NCBI GenBank assembly: GCA_008704415.1
Contig: VXIS01000141.1
Span: forward strand, 49,150 to 113,149
Length of the DNA: 64,000 nt
Direction of reading: 5' to 3'
Origin: Sphaerosporella brunnea
Lineage: Eukaryota > Ascomycota > Pezizomycetes > Pezizales > Pyronemataceae
This document shows positions 1-11,068 of the stretch, one piece after another. Each line of letters opens with the position of its first letter. Within the stretch, counting starts at the first letter, position 1. The position numbers and the translations under genes are program-made. The notes beneath the pieces are model-generated. The model saw nothing but the letters and a program-made list of their open reading frames with translations, was not told the DNA's origin and ran no database searches.

Positions 1-1776
1 CAACCGAACCGAGGGTTCCCTTCTTGCCTTGTGCCCGGCATCTTCAATCGAATCTGCTCTCAATCCGCATTCGCCCACCCCCCTCCCTCCACCCACCCCG
101 CTCCTTTGAGTTTTCCTTTTCGTTCCTTTCGTTTTGAGTTCCGTCTGGTTGTGTCAGTGTGTTCTGCGCACACACCTTCGACAACCCCGGATATTCTTTT
201 ATCACATTTTCGCTCGCTCTCTCTTTGTCGATTGCGCATCTTCAGCTGCCTTCCTCGTGCGTCCTTCCGAGTTCCCGATTTCCGTCAAAGCGCTTTTTGT
301 CATCGAGGACGACGAATCTGACTTAAGTGCGCAGATAGGAGGAGCCTTTTTTTTTTTTTTACTGGGCCCTATAGGTTAGTTATAATTTTGTGTAGCTGAA
401 TGGCGGTGTAGAGGAGAAGAGCAACTCAGGTGAGTGATTCCTGTTATGTTTAAGCGCAGTGCAGCAGCAGCAGCAAGTCGATGTGGGAGTGACATGGTGG
501 TGGCGGCGGCGGCGGCGGCAGCGGCGATCGGCGTGTGTAAGAGGAGAGTGGGGAGGCGGCGGAGGAGGAGGCACGGACACTGCCACCGGCCGACACTGCC
601 ATCATTTGGGCTTTCGACTTGACTCGATTGACTTGGCTTGCCTTGACTTGCTTTGTTCTTTGTCTTTCTTTTTTCCCCCGATCTACTCCGGCCGATGACC
701 AGCCAGCTCACAAGCCGTTCCGTCACTTTGCTTGCTTGCTTGCTTGCTTGCCGACGATACCCAGTTCGTACTCGCACCGCACGCGCTCACTATAATATTA
801 TTATTATCTATTATCATTATCATTATCGGCATGCGAAGGAGGCTAATATGCTCGTGTTGCTAATCGAAGGGAATCATCACAACGCTGCTCTCGCTCTCCC
901 TCGCACACACGACGACACCGCCCCCATCCGCTCGTTCGCATTCACGACCCGCACGCAACGGCAGATTAAACGCATCGTCAGAAAAAGACGTACGACACCT
1001 GTGTCTATCTATTCGCGCCCATATCCTTTGCACGTAATCGTGGGGTTTGAGCGGTTGAAGAGCGTTTTTGGGAGTTTGACTCCGTGAGTTTCACCATGGC
1101 TACTTGCTATTTTGGTCCCATTTCCTCCCCTTTCAGGGCTGGGCCATGCTGCCAAACTTCCCCGCGGAGCATGGAATGGCTGAAGACGAGCGTGCTTGGT
1201 GGAGGTGGTGGATGTGGCGGTGTATAGTGCGGGCTTGGTGGGCCTTGGTGGCGGTGGTGGTGGTTTATTTGGTGACAGTGGTGGTTGCGGTGGTTGGTAG
1301 GACGAGGAAGGAGCTGCCTGCCTTGTCTCTGTCTCCGCGCCGTTCCTGACCTGCCTGGGCAAAAATGAAGGGGTCCCCTGACTGGCCACCGACCATTACT
1401 ATGATACTACTCGACCACCATCACCCTGCTGCGCACCACCCGCTGTCGCGCCCCCACCCCCCCGTCCACTCCCCCCAACTCCTCCTTTCAATCCAACCCC
1501 CCCCTCCCCCGACCGACAATCATGAATCAACTACTCTGATCGCTGACTTCATTGCCAGATATACACTCATTTTGAATTCCAGCTCTTTTTTTTCTTGCTT
1601 TGTCAAGTCCACTCGTTTAAACAACCCGCCGAAACTGGCGCGCATTTTGAGCCAGCAGTAAACAAAAAAAATAATCGCACTCCTCGTCGTCAATCTCGGT
1701 CTGCGCATAATCGGAGATACTTACTGAACGGTATCGTTGAAGGTCGCTCGCAAAACGGGCATCTTGCAGCTTTACA
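1..1776. other. MSB2 upstream region, low complexity
   Basis: No credible gene is visible. The stretch is pyrimidine-rich at the left edge and contains many short tandem runs: CTTG repeats near 728-752, ATT/ATC runs near 796-830, GCG/GTG triplets near 495-530 and 1195-1290, and a T17 tract near 345-361. Short ORFs here encode only low-complexity peptides. It plausibly holds the promoter and a long leader of the mucin gene that starts at 1777. Confidence 0.6.
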
Positions 1777-4700
1777 ATGAGAGCGCCGAATCTCGCATTT
1801 ACCATTGCGCTGCCCGTCCTCTCCTCTTTGGCACCTGTGCTAGGAGTTGGGAATGCTGCAGCGCTACCGCTAGAGCGGCGGCAGCCGGACTCGCCAAAGT
1901 TCTACTTCCCGCGACACATCAAGAGACAGCTTGGTCCTCTGCCCTTCCTCAACACCACGCTGCCGATTGTTATTACCACTACTAGTGATGAACCGTCGCC
2001 GCCTGCCACCAAATCGCACTCGGAGGAGCCGACGAAGACTTCCTCCGGAAGCTTAGATGATATCCTCTCGTCGCTGCTTACGCCCTCAGACGTGCCGAGT
2101 AGCACTCAACAAGACAACACACACACAGCGTCTGACGGTATTCACACGACTGTTGATGGTGAGAAATTCCCGATCCGCCTGGCAGATGCGCTTCTCTAAC
2201 ATTGTAAAAGACACAACAAGTATCCTCCCGGACCCTTCAGTTGACCCTTTGCCAAATCCGAGCGACAACCCCACGGAACCTGCTACTGGTACGGAACCCA
2301 AGGCCACCGAAACTGGACTAACTTCAATATCTGTTCCCCTCATTGTTTCTTTATCCCCCTCATTGTCACCTTCCATTCCCGCAGGACCCATTGAGACCGG
2401 AGCTGGTTTGTCTTCTGAATCTCTTGGACCCCCTTCTTCCACTGAGGCTGCGAAGACTGGATCAATTGCCATGCCGGATACCCCCACCCCTTTACCCATC
2501 CCCTCTTCCTTTTCTGAACCCCTGGAAACCCGAACGGTTGGAACCACCGGAAAGTCCTCTGAGCCTCTGGAGACTGGACCAAGTTCTCTTCCTGGCACTG
2601 GCACCCCACCTTCCTCGTCCCTCCTCCCCACCCTTCCGATAATACCAACTCATGCGCCCACCGATACGGTGGCAAGTTTAACTTCTGTGATATCCCTACC
2701 CATTTCCTCCTCCTCGAAGGCCATCGAGTCCGAACCAAGCTCGTCACTGGACATCACTCAATCGTCCGAGGTCCCGGCCATCATTTCCTCCATTTCCTCC
2801 ATTTCCTCCATTTCCTCCATTTCCTCCATTTCCTCCTCATCCACCACAGTTCCTCCGATTGTTATTGTGCCAACGTCTCTGACCGAACCAGCAGCTAGTG
2901 AGACAGTGCCATCGACGAGTGAATCGAGCGACGGTGGACTCTTGGGCCCGATTACGTCAATTTTGCCGAGCGTTTCACTGCTCCCGATTGGATCGCATGA
3001 ATCATCAAAGCAGGTGCCGGAGCCCACTGGGTCTAGTGATGTCAATTTTCCAGTACCGTCCAGCAGCGCTGATGCCACTGAAATCTTTCCGACTACCACA
3101 TCATCTGACCTTCTCGGGCTTCCGCTCACCAGCGACCTTGGAAACATTGTTTCAGATGTCACCAGCGCTGTTCCATCGCTTCCAGATGTCACCAGTGTTG
3201 TCCCGTCGATTACTATTCCCGACCACACCAGTATCCCCGACCCGGTTTCGGATGTCACCGATGTCACCGATGTCACGCATATCGCTCCGACCCCAACATC
3301 AAAAGGTCTGCTAGGAGGCCTCAATAGCGATCTTGAGGGTATTGCTTCGGATGTCACCAGCGCTCTTCCGTCGGTTCCTCTCACCAGCGATATTGGAAGC
3401 CTTGTTTCGGATGTCACCAGCGGCGCTCCGTCGATTCCTACCACCATCTCGGATGTCACCAATGCCATCGTCCCAACCCCCACATCAAGTGGTCTGCTAG
3501 GAGGTCTTCCCCTCACAAGCGATATTGGAAACATTGTTTCAGATGTCCCCAGCGCTGTTCCATCGCTTCCAGATGTCACCAGTGTTGTCCCGTCGATTAC
3601 TCTTCCCGACCACACCAGTATCCCCGACCCGGTTTCGGATGTCACCGGTGTCACCGATGTCACGCATATCGCTCCGACCCCAACATCAAAAGGTCTGCTA
3701 GGAGGCCTCAATAGCGATCTTGAAGGTATTGCTTCGGATGTCACCAGCGGCGTTCCGTCGATTCCTCTGACTAAAACCATTCCGGATCTGGTCTCGGGCG
3801 TTACCAGCGTTATTCCCAGTGTCGTCCCATCGATTTCTGTTACTAGTGGTATTGGAAGCTTCGTTTCAGATGTCACCAGCGCTCTTCCATCGGTTTCTCT
3901 CACCAGCGCCATTTCAGATGTTCCGGCTGTTCCCACTGTTGTTCCGTCCATCTCTCTGACCAGTAAAATCGGAAGTATCGTTTCAGATGTCACCAGTGCT
4001 GTTCCGTCGGTTCCCCTGACCAGCGACCATTCTAGCGCCACTGGTATTATCTCGGGGCTTCCCCTCCCTACTAACGTCACGTCAGTCATCGCCAGCATCA
4101 CGTCCGGAGTCCCCATTACCACAGGCATCATCTCGTCGGAGGTTGCCAGTATCACCTCGGGCCCAATTCTCAGCAATGTCTCCTCTATTATATCGTCTGT
4201 TGTCTCTTCCGTTGTGTCGGGGATTCCGTCGCACATTCCTTCCATTTCTGCGCTGCCAACTAATGATACCTTGATCATTCCCCGCCCATCAAGTATCCTA
4301 TCGAGCATTTCTGCGGTACCTGTGGTGCCCTCAACCGCGGTTAAGCCCTCTAGCACCCCAACCACTACCGAGAAGCCACCCTCGACAACTTACAAGCCAA
4401 CTACGACTCCTGAGCCTTCAACGACCTTGGAGATTACCACTAAACCGACCGAGATCACAACTTCGACCACTCGGCCCCCGATCATTTCGGCTTCATCCGG
4501 CGTCGCACCTACTTCGATTTGGTTCCAGACTTCCACGTTGGTTATCGCGCCTCCTCTCGCTACTGTCACTGCAACATCGACGGCGAGCAACTTAATCGCG
4601 ACTGGAACCAGTACCTCGGGTTCGGTGGTCGCGATCCCAACGGCGCTGGACCCGCAACTGCCGAAGGTTATTACACCCGCCGGCGGAATGCCCGAAGCTC

Positions 4701-5497
4701 CCGCCGATATGGTTTTGGTTCGTTTGGGATTTTTGCATGCTCTGAACTACCAATGGGTTGTTTCGCATTCGGTTTCGATTGCGCAGATCTTCCAATTCCT
4801 TCCTCAGGGGTTGAACTATGGCCTCGGAGTCGACAGCGTGACCATGCATTCGCTTCAACCTTATGATACAAGATTGACGAAGGGCTACATCACTACTTTG
4901 GCTCTTGCGTTCATTCCCAGTCAACTGTTCGATGAGCTTGACCTCCAGCGTCGCACCCCTGGTTCTAAGCTGCTGAACAACCCCGAGTCGTCGGTTCACA
5001 CGCTCATGGGCCTCCTGGACCCGACCATTCCTCTCCGTGCCAGCGCTGATGAGGCGTCTGGTAATGCAAACGGTCAGCTCGCGGGTGGTGGAAGTTCGTG
5101 GTCGGATGGCACCTCTAACGAGTCTAATGGTTCGGGCTCTGGATCTCCCATCGATAACAAGTCTGGCTCGATCTCTACCAAGACTGTTGGCATTGGTGCA
5201 GGTGTTGTTATGGGCGCTTTTGCTTACGGAGGCGCGATGTTCTTTGTCGCCAGACGTTACAGACAGAGACGCAGCAGGCACAGCCGTACCGCCTCCATTC
5301 CCGGAGCTATGCCTCCTGGCGGACCTGCGATGGCTGAGAATTCAATGACTGGAGCTGCTATGATGCAGGGCGCTAGAGTCACTTACGGCACGTACGGAAC
5401 TGCGGACAGAGCAAGCAAGGGGAGCGGAGGCAAGGTCAGCGCAAGGGGCCCTATCTCAGGACCCGTGATGGCCGTTAACTCGCTGGGTTGGAGTTAA
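1777..5497 (+). CDS. msb2: MSB2-type transmembrane signalling mucin
   Basis: Model: exons 1777-2158 and 2211-5497, giving 1222 aa. The intron 2159-2210 has a GTGAGA donor, a CTAAC branch site and an AAAAG acceptor. The protein has an N-terminal signal peptide, a dibasic KR site near residue 50, then about 900 residues rich in Ser/Thr/Pro with internal repeats. A conserved globular block (about 950-1065) contains LNYQWVVSH, FQFLPQGL, MHSLQPYDT and TLALAFIPSQL, which I recognise as the membrane-proximal domain of fungal Msb2/MsbA. One membrane helix (about 1119-1141, GAGVVMGAFAYGGAMFFVA) precedes a basic cytoplasmic tail. Family role: plasma-membrane sensor acting upstream of the Cdc42/Ste11 MAP-kinase cascade in filamentous growth, surface sensing or osmotic stress. 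The large antisense ORF over the repeats is a shadow. Confidence 0.9.
2785..2834 (+). repeat. 9-bp tandem repeat in MSB2 mucin region
   Basis: The unit ATTTCCTCC is repeated about six times in frame, encoding a run of Ile-Ser-Ser. It is a length-variable microsatellite-like tract inside the extracellular mucin stalk. Confidence 0.85.
3122..3749 (+). repeat. Near-identical intragenic duplication in MSB2
   Basis: Two blocks of about 240 bp, roughly 3122-3361 and 3509-3748, are offset by 387 bp (129 codons) and differ at only a handful of bases. Each encodes a SDVTS/PDVTSVVPSIT/TPTSKGLLGGL module. Further divergent SDVTSAVPS-type units lie between and after them. Confidence 0.85.
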
Positions 5498-6243
5498 ATT
5501 TTGGGTCGGATTGCCTGGAAGGATTTCGTTGTCTTGATTTAGAGGAAGAGCACCATCGTGTTTAAAACCTTCACCATGTTTCTGTTCGCCCGACGTATCT
5601 ATAGCCCTATTCTATCACCCCCCCTTTTTTTTTACTTCTTGATCGTCAAATCTATGATTTGGCGCCATTATTATCTAGTTCTTTTTTTTTCTTTCCTTTT
5701 GTGGTTCCCCTTTTGGTTTTTTTCTTGTTGGGTTTTTTTTCTATACCTTGTAGCTGGCTGAAGCTGAAAAAAGCTATTGTACTTAAGCCTGTTGCTAACT
5801 TTCGATGGCCATTTTTTTTTTTTTCTACTGGTTCCTTAACTTCGTGTGTACTGAAACGGCGTTGGATATCCCGTGTCGTTTTTTTTTTTTTTTGATTCGT
5901 CCAAAACCTGCCATTACACCACCTTTTTTTTTTTTTTTTTTTTTTTTTCGCTCACGGTTTGGATGTTCCCTTGTTGATGATTGGTATGTGAAGAGGTGTA
6001 GGATTAGTAGGTTGTTGTTATTGTTGTACTTGGTGGTGGTGGGGGTGGTCCTGTTGCTGTTGCAGCGGGAAGATGCATGGAACTCCATGGAGTGAGTGGA
6101 ATGGAATGAAGTGAAACAACAACTCCCCAACTCTCGTGATGTAGGCAAAACATTGAATATCACTCGTACATATATAGAATTGTGCCCTGAGCCGTATATA
6201 TAGATATCATCAGCAACAACACCATCGCTGGCTGGACACTCGC
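5498..6243. other. MSB2 3' flank with poly-T tracts
   Basis: No gene is seen. The stretch carries many T homopolymers, including T25 at 5924-5948 and others near 5813, 5880 and 5688. It probably contains the 3' UTR of the mucin gene. Confidence 0.6.
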
Positions 6244-6576
6244 ATGATGCATTCCCTACGCAGAAAAAATACAGCTGATGATGAAATGCTTGTGCGCCTG
6301 GAAGCACAGATCGTAGAGCTTGATAAGCGCGCGGATCGGGTGTTTTGGGCTGTTGCTGAGCGGACGGCTACGCGGCTGCAGGTGAAGGCGGTGAAGAAGG
6401 AGCTGAAGCGAGTGGTCAAGGCTGTTGAGGAAGCGTGGGAACGGCAGGGACGGGAGGAGGAGGATTTGGGGAGGAGGATGGCGTGGCGGAAGAGGGTGAG
6501 GCAGGTTAGATGGATTGCCGATGTGGTGGGTGATGCGGAGGAGGGGTTGAAGGTGGGGTCATGTCATGCAGCTTGA
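6244..6576 (+). CDS. Small helical coiled-coil protein, hypothetical
   Basis: An uninterrupted 110-aa ORF starts with ATGATG. I do not recognise the product. It is strongly helical and charged, with heptad-like spacing (LVRLEAQIVELDKRADRV, then VKAVKKELKRVVKAVEEAW), and reads like coding sequence because G/C predominates in third positions. It lies between the 3' end of MSB2 and the converging 3' end of the Psg1-like gene. It could be the whole of a small gene or the last exon of something larger. No signal peptide or membrane segment is visible. Confidence 0.4.
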   Translation: MMHSLRRKNTADDEMLVRLEAQIVELDKRADRVFWAVAERTATRLQVKAVKKELKRVVKAVEEAWERQGREEEDLGRRMAWRKRVRQVRWIADVVGDAEEGLKVGSCHAA

Positions 6577-6616
6577 TTCTTTCAGAGAACATACGATGTT
6601 GTTCATAGGTCATCAC

Positions 6617-6663
6617 CCATGTCTTTTTTTTGTCTTTTTTTTGTCTTTTTTTTTTTTTTTTTT
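6617..6663. repeat. T-tract repeat abutting psg1 stop codon
   Basis: On the + strand, two units of T8 with GTC spacers are followed by a T18 tract. Read on the minus strand, the poly-A run begins immediately after the TGA of the Psg1-like gene, so it would form the first part of that 3' UTR. Confidence 0.7.
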
Positions 6664-7722
6664 TCAACCCCTCCGTTTCCCACCGTATCCGTACCCTCCG
6701 CCACTCCCATTCCCGTTCCCGGGGAACCCATACCCAACCGGAATCCGAGTTGCCTTCTCGGCCGCGGCACCAATAATCCCACCATTCGCACCCCCGCCGT
6801 CTCTTCCCCGCATCCCAACCGTTACCCGTCGCAGCCTCCGCGGGACGTCAACGCCTACGACCCACGCGTAGCACCCGACCGCACCCACTGCCGCAGATAG
6901 CACGCAGTAAAAAAGCGTATGGCCCGCGCCATGTCCACTGCTTCTCCCCCCCGACGGGAGATCGGGGCTCGGATACCAGCGCACGCGGAAACGCAGCGGG
7001 AGCGGGTCGCCGATGACTAGACGGGTGGCCGAGAGCGCGGGGGAGACCGAGTATGCCGCTGCTGAGTCGATCACCCCCGGGGAGCTCGCGGAGAGGTGCA
7101 CAAGCAGGTTGAGGGATGTACTGATGTGGAGATGCGAGGATTCAAGTTTGCCGCTCAATGCAACGACTATTTACCCTTCTGTCAGCACCTGAGCCTCGGA
7201 AGAGATAGCGGAGGAGGATGAGGGAGGGGATATGTACTCAGAGGAACCCACTCCTCACTAACGGTCTCATCCGTATCCGCTACTATCGTATCCCTCCCTC
7301 CCGCAGGCCGCGCACGCATCCGACACGAAAGCGGCGAGTCGTGGTGGACATAGAACTCGAAGAGGTGGTATTGCTCATCGGTCACCGATTGAAGGGTACA
7401 ATTCAGACCTTCTTCTTCGGCGAGATATTGCAGGTGTAGTGGCAGCCCAGTCTCGTTGCAGGTCGCGAAGGGTACGTATTGTAGCTTCCCGCTTTTGGGG
7501 TCTTGGATGTGTTCGCCCGTGTCTCTTGAATCTCGCGCTGATTATCAGTAGGTGCGGGAGGGAGAAGAGGGGAGGGGGGGGGGGGACACACATGTGCCGG
7601 TTTAGACATTCGATTGGGATTTTATCCCCTGGCACGTAGGATGGAGAGGGAGAGGCTGAGGAGGAACAAACAGCTTGTCGCAGGAGAAGGAATAGTAGCG
7701 TTGCATTGCTGAGGAGTCGCAT
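6664..7722 (-). CDS. psg1: Psg1/YKL077W-like type I secretory membrane protein
   Basis: Minus-strand model: exons 7722-7598, 7524-7238 and 7166-6664, 304 aa. The signal peptide is MRLLSNATLLFLLLRQAVCS. It is followed by IPIECLNR, DTGEHI, LQYVPFATCNETG and YHLFEFYVHHDSPLSCR, the luminal signature of the fungal Psg1 family. A membrane helix (LFYCVLSAAVGAVGCYAWVVG) and a Gly/Tyr-rich tail end the protein. In yeast this family promotes maturation of the plasma-membrane H+-ATPase Pma1 in the Golgi, so a similar chaperone-like role is inferred. Intron 2 (7237-7167, GTACAT to AATAG) restores the conserved VALSGKLESSHLHIS block. Intron 1 fits best as a GC-AG intron (7597-7525), but nearby GT donors with other acceptors are possible. 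Confidence 0.78.
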
Positions 7723-9252
7723 GTTCGCAATTGGAGTTGGAAAAAGAACGGTGTTGATGCTGTGCTCAGGGGAACGTGTTGTGTTGCTATGCAGCCACGC
7801 CACACGTGGGAGACAATGGCTGTGCGTCATGGGGTGGCACTCGGGGTGGCACGTGAGGAGGCGGAGGAAATGATTCCAAGGAAGCACCGACAATAATGTG
7901 CAGTTGCCATCATGGATGGTCTCGTCGCTTTGAACGTATCGAAAGGATTCAGCAGCGAGGATCAGGGCAGTTCGCCTGCCGTGGCTCCTACAGGCTGAGG
8001 CTGGGACAGTCATGCCGAACATCCCCGGGTTGTTTGAACTGCCCGTTCCAAGCGCAGCACAGAGAACGAAGCCGAGCAATACGGCGCCCGCTGTTCCGTC
8101 GCTACGGCCTTTCTTTCCCAGGCGCGCTGCGTTCGACAGCCATGCTGAGCACACAGGGAGCCCAGATGCATGTACGCACGAGTAAGTATAGTACATCACC
8201 ATGCGCCGTATGGCCACCAAGTATGCACGTCCAGCCCTGAAACGGCGTGGAACGACCCGCACACCCTCCGCAGCTGTATTCCCGCACGGAGACAACCCCC
8301 AGCATCCATTCCCGTGATGCTGTCCGAGATCTAGAACGCACCAGCTGCAGGTCGGACGAAGAAGGGGAGGAAGAACACCACCTCCCAACTCCGAGTTCTC
8401 GGCCTCGGACAGATTGTTTTGCTTCCCCCCCGCCACGCCACGTCACGTCACGTTGACTGAATGTGTTATACATGTATAGTACTAGTTATAGTACCGCTGC
8501 ATGTCACGCTTCAGCACTCGGAGCAGGCAAGGCTTTCTTCGTTCCACCTCCTGCTGCTGCAGGCGGATATAAATATCCTTTCACATAGGTAACTACCTAT
8601 CTGCTGCACAAAAGAAAAAAAGAAAAGAAAAAAAAAGCAAGACGGCGACTTCCACGTTGATTAAGGTGGTGACACAGGGCTGCGCCATGATGTATGCCGA
8701 TCAAGAACGGAACGGTTCGAACGTTGGAACAAACAAAACACAACAAAAATAACAAAATCTACCTGCAAGTCCTGATGCTGCGCATGTTGATTTGCGTAGT
8801 ACCTGCAGATGTGGCTGGGCCCGGAGAACGATACGTGTGGTTAATCGGGGGGCCGTCGGGGTTTTTTTTTTTTTTTTTTTTTGATTGGGGGGCTGTACTC
8901 GCACACAGACGCAAATCAGCTGAAGCTACTCCAACAACAACACAACAACACCAATTTCGAGGCTGAGAAAAGAAGGTTTTGACAAATCAGATATCCAATC
9001 CCAACGCATGCATGTAGCTGCGTAGGTAAGTAAGCCAAGATGCCGCCTCAAAAGTGACCTGCAGCAGGAGCTAGCGAGCCATGTGAAATCCTTCTCGTTC
9101 GATTGGCTTGAAGCCTTAAACTCTACGCTATTAATCTCCCCCCAGATTTCCCCATATCCCTTCGCCCCTTGCGTGGAATGTAAGCAAATCACGCGATCAC
9201 TGCAAAAGAAAACATCTACATGTGTGCAACAACTCCACCAGACGCAACGGCG

Positions 9253-9293
<41 letters not shown>

Positions 9294-10843
9294 GTGGATG
9301 ATCGAATGGCCCCGCCGTCAGCTTCTAGAAAAGGGGGAAGGAGATGATAGGCAAGTATGTATCTGTCCCCCGGCTGCAAAAATCCCAAGGACTTGGTTCG
9401 ACGTCGGCGGCATCGAATCGCCCAAACGGGCCGCTGCGGTTATTCCGATGGCCACCGAGTTCCGGAGTGTCGCGATGTTCATTCTTATTAGTTGACCAAG
9501 CACCGCCAAACCGAGGCCTCCCAGCAGGGGCACATTTGGCAATTTTAGGTCTCAAAAGCCAGGGGTATTTTTTTTTTTTTGTTTTGTTTTTTGTTTTGTT
9601 TTTTGGGGCGTTGTGATTGAGGCCTTGTTGATGGTTACCAGTTTCTTCATGGACTCGCACTCATTCCAGTGGATCCTTACATGGCAAAGTTTTATCAACT
9701 TGTTAGCTACTCTAGATAAGCCGTTTCTTACCACATTTGGCAGGTTGGGGGGTGCAACTCCCCTACAAGACTCGATACACATTCAACAACCATTTTATTT
9801 TCACGACTTAAGAACGATACGTTTTAATGCGTCGCGGTTGTGGTGGGACGCGCACGTGGTGAAGTTGGGTACTAAAGTGCTAAAAATCGACGTCGTAGAC
9901 GTCGAGATGCGTCCGCTGGTCGGCGCGCGCGGGTAGATAGATGATCTCGATAAATAAAGTACCTACATCATACACCTCTCGCCGTGCACTTTTTCCCGTC
10001 CTTGATCTTGCTAGCGAAACGAAATCGCCCGGAAAGAGCTCTGACTGCATCGCGGTCAGACTTCGACAGCACGCGCAATGCGCACTTAATTCAGGCGTAT
10101 CTATCGGTATACCTTGTACGAAAAAAGAAGAAAATTGACTGCCTAAATGACGAGGGGAAAGCTCATCAAAACGAGCTAACTACCCGGGTACATACTGCCC
10201 CAAACCAGGCGCGGTGCAGTGAAACCTTCGAAAAAAAAAGGAATAAACGGAGTTGAAAAGGTCCTGCATGCAGCGCAGGCCGCAGTAGGTAGTATCATCT
10301 TTTAGATCTCGGTTGCGAGCTTGGTTATTCGCTGATATTATGGGGGAGAGTGCGCCCTTCGTGCGCACCCTCCTCGTGGCTCATGGCCCAGCAGCTTTCG
10401 AGTGACTCGAACAGTCCTATAAAGATGGAGTGCCTTGCTTTCGTGCTTCGCCTGCTTGCTCTACCAAGCAGCAACATCAAGCAGTCCATTCAGAAAGTTG
10501 TCCGAGGCGGATAACGCATGACAAAAAAAAAAAAAACATACCCATAGCAATAACCCGTCCCTTGTCTCCCTCGTTAAGCAAGTAGTACAGCTCTCGCTAC
10601 ACGCCGCCGCCTGCCAGTTAACGCCAGACTATTGCCACTCGCCAAAAACCAACAGAATGCTGCTCAATACGGCAGGGATCTCCAAGCTGAAAAGCGTCAC
10701 GAGCTAAACAGAGACCTTTGGCTGACTGAAGATGTAGGCCATCCGCGGTGGTTGCTTGCCTAGAGAGCTTCAACAGACGCTCTCGAAGCGACGAGGAGTA
10801 CATCCTGTCTGCCATAACTCGTCTTCCCATGCTGACTATGTTT
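7723..10843. other. Gene-poor intergenic region
   Basis: No gene is recognised. The left part should contain the psg1 promoter. There are homopolymers near 8861-8882 (T) and A40 at 9253-9292, and a TATAAAG box near 10420. Several ORFs of 60-110 codons on both strands have no recognisable domain. A short coding-like stretch at 9613-9936 (WILTWQSFINLLATLDKPF) could be a gene remnant but cannot be assigned. Confidence 0.5.
9253..9292. repeat. A40 homopolymer
   Basis: Forty consecutive adenines, the longest homopolymer in the window. It could be a retroposed poly-A tail, but no retrotransposed body is visible directly upstream. Confidence 0.9.
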
Positions 10844-11068
10844 TAGGACTTTGACTCGTTGATCGTGGCGGACCAGCCGTCGATGAGGAAGAAGCCTGCC
10901 CGATCCAAATCTACAGACTCATTCAAGCTCCACTTGGGCTCTCAGGGTTCTGTCGTACCGGTAAAGATGCCACGACCGAGGCGCCAAGTGGGATCTCTCG
11001 CCCCATATGGAACTCGCTCTAGAAAAACTGACGCTTGGTAGGTGTACCGGCACGATTTTGTTCGAAAC

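Noticed and set aside
2758..4365. 535-codon minus-strand ORF
   Set aside because: It is the antisense of the Ser/Thr/Pro repeat region of MSB2; the repetitive codons avoid antisense stops. It has no domain or start context.
7375..8436. 353-codon minus-strand ORF upstream of psg1
   Set aside because: Only its last third overlaps a real exon (the signal peptide at 7722-7598); the rest reads upstream promoter sequence and an intron, with no recognisable domain.
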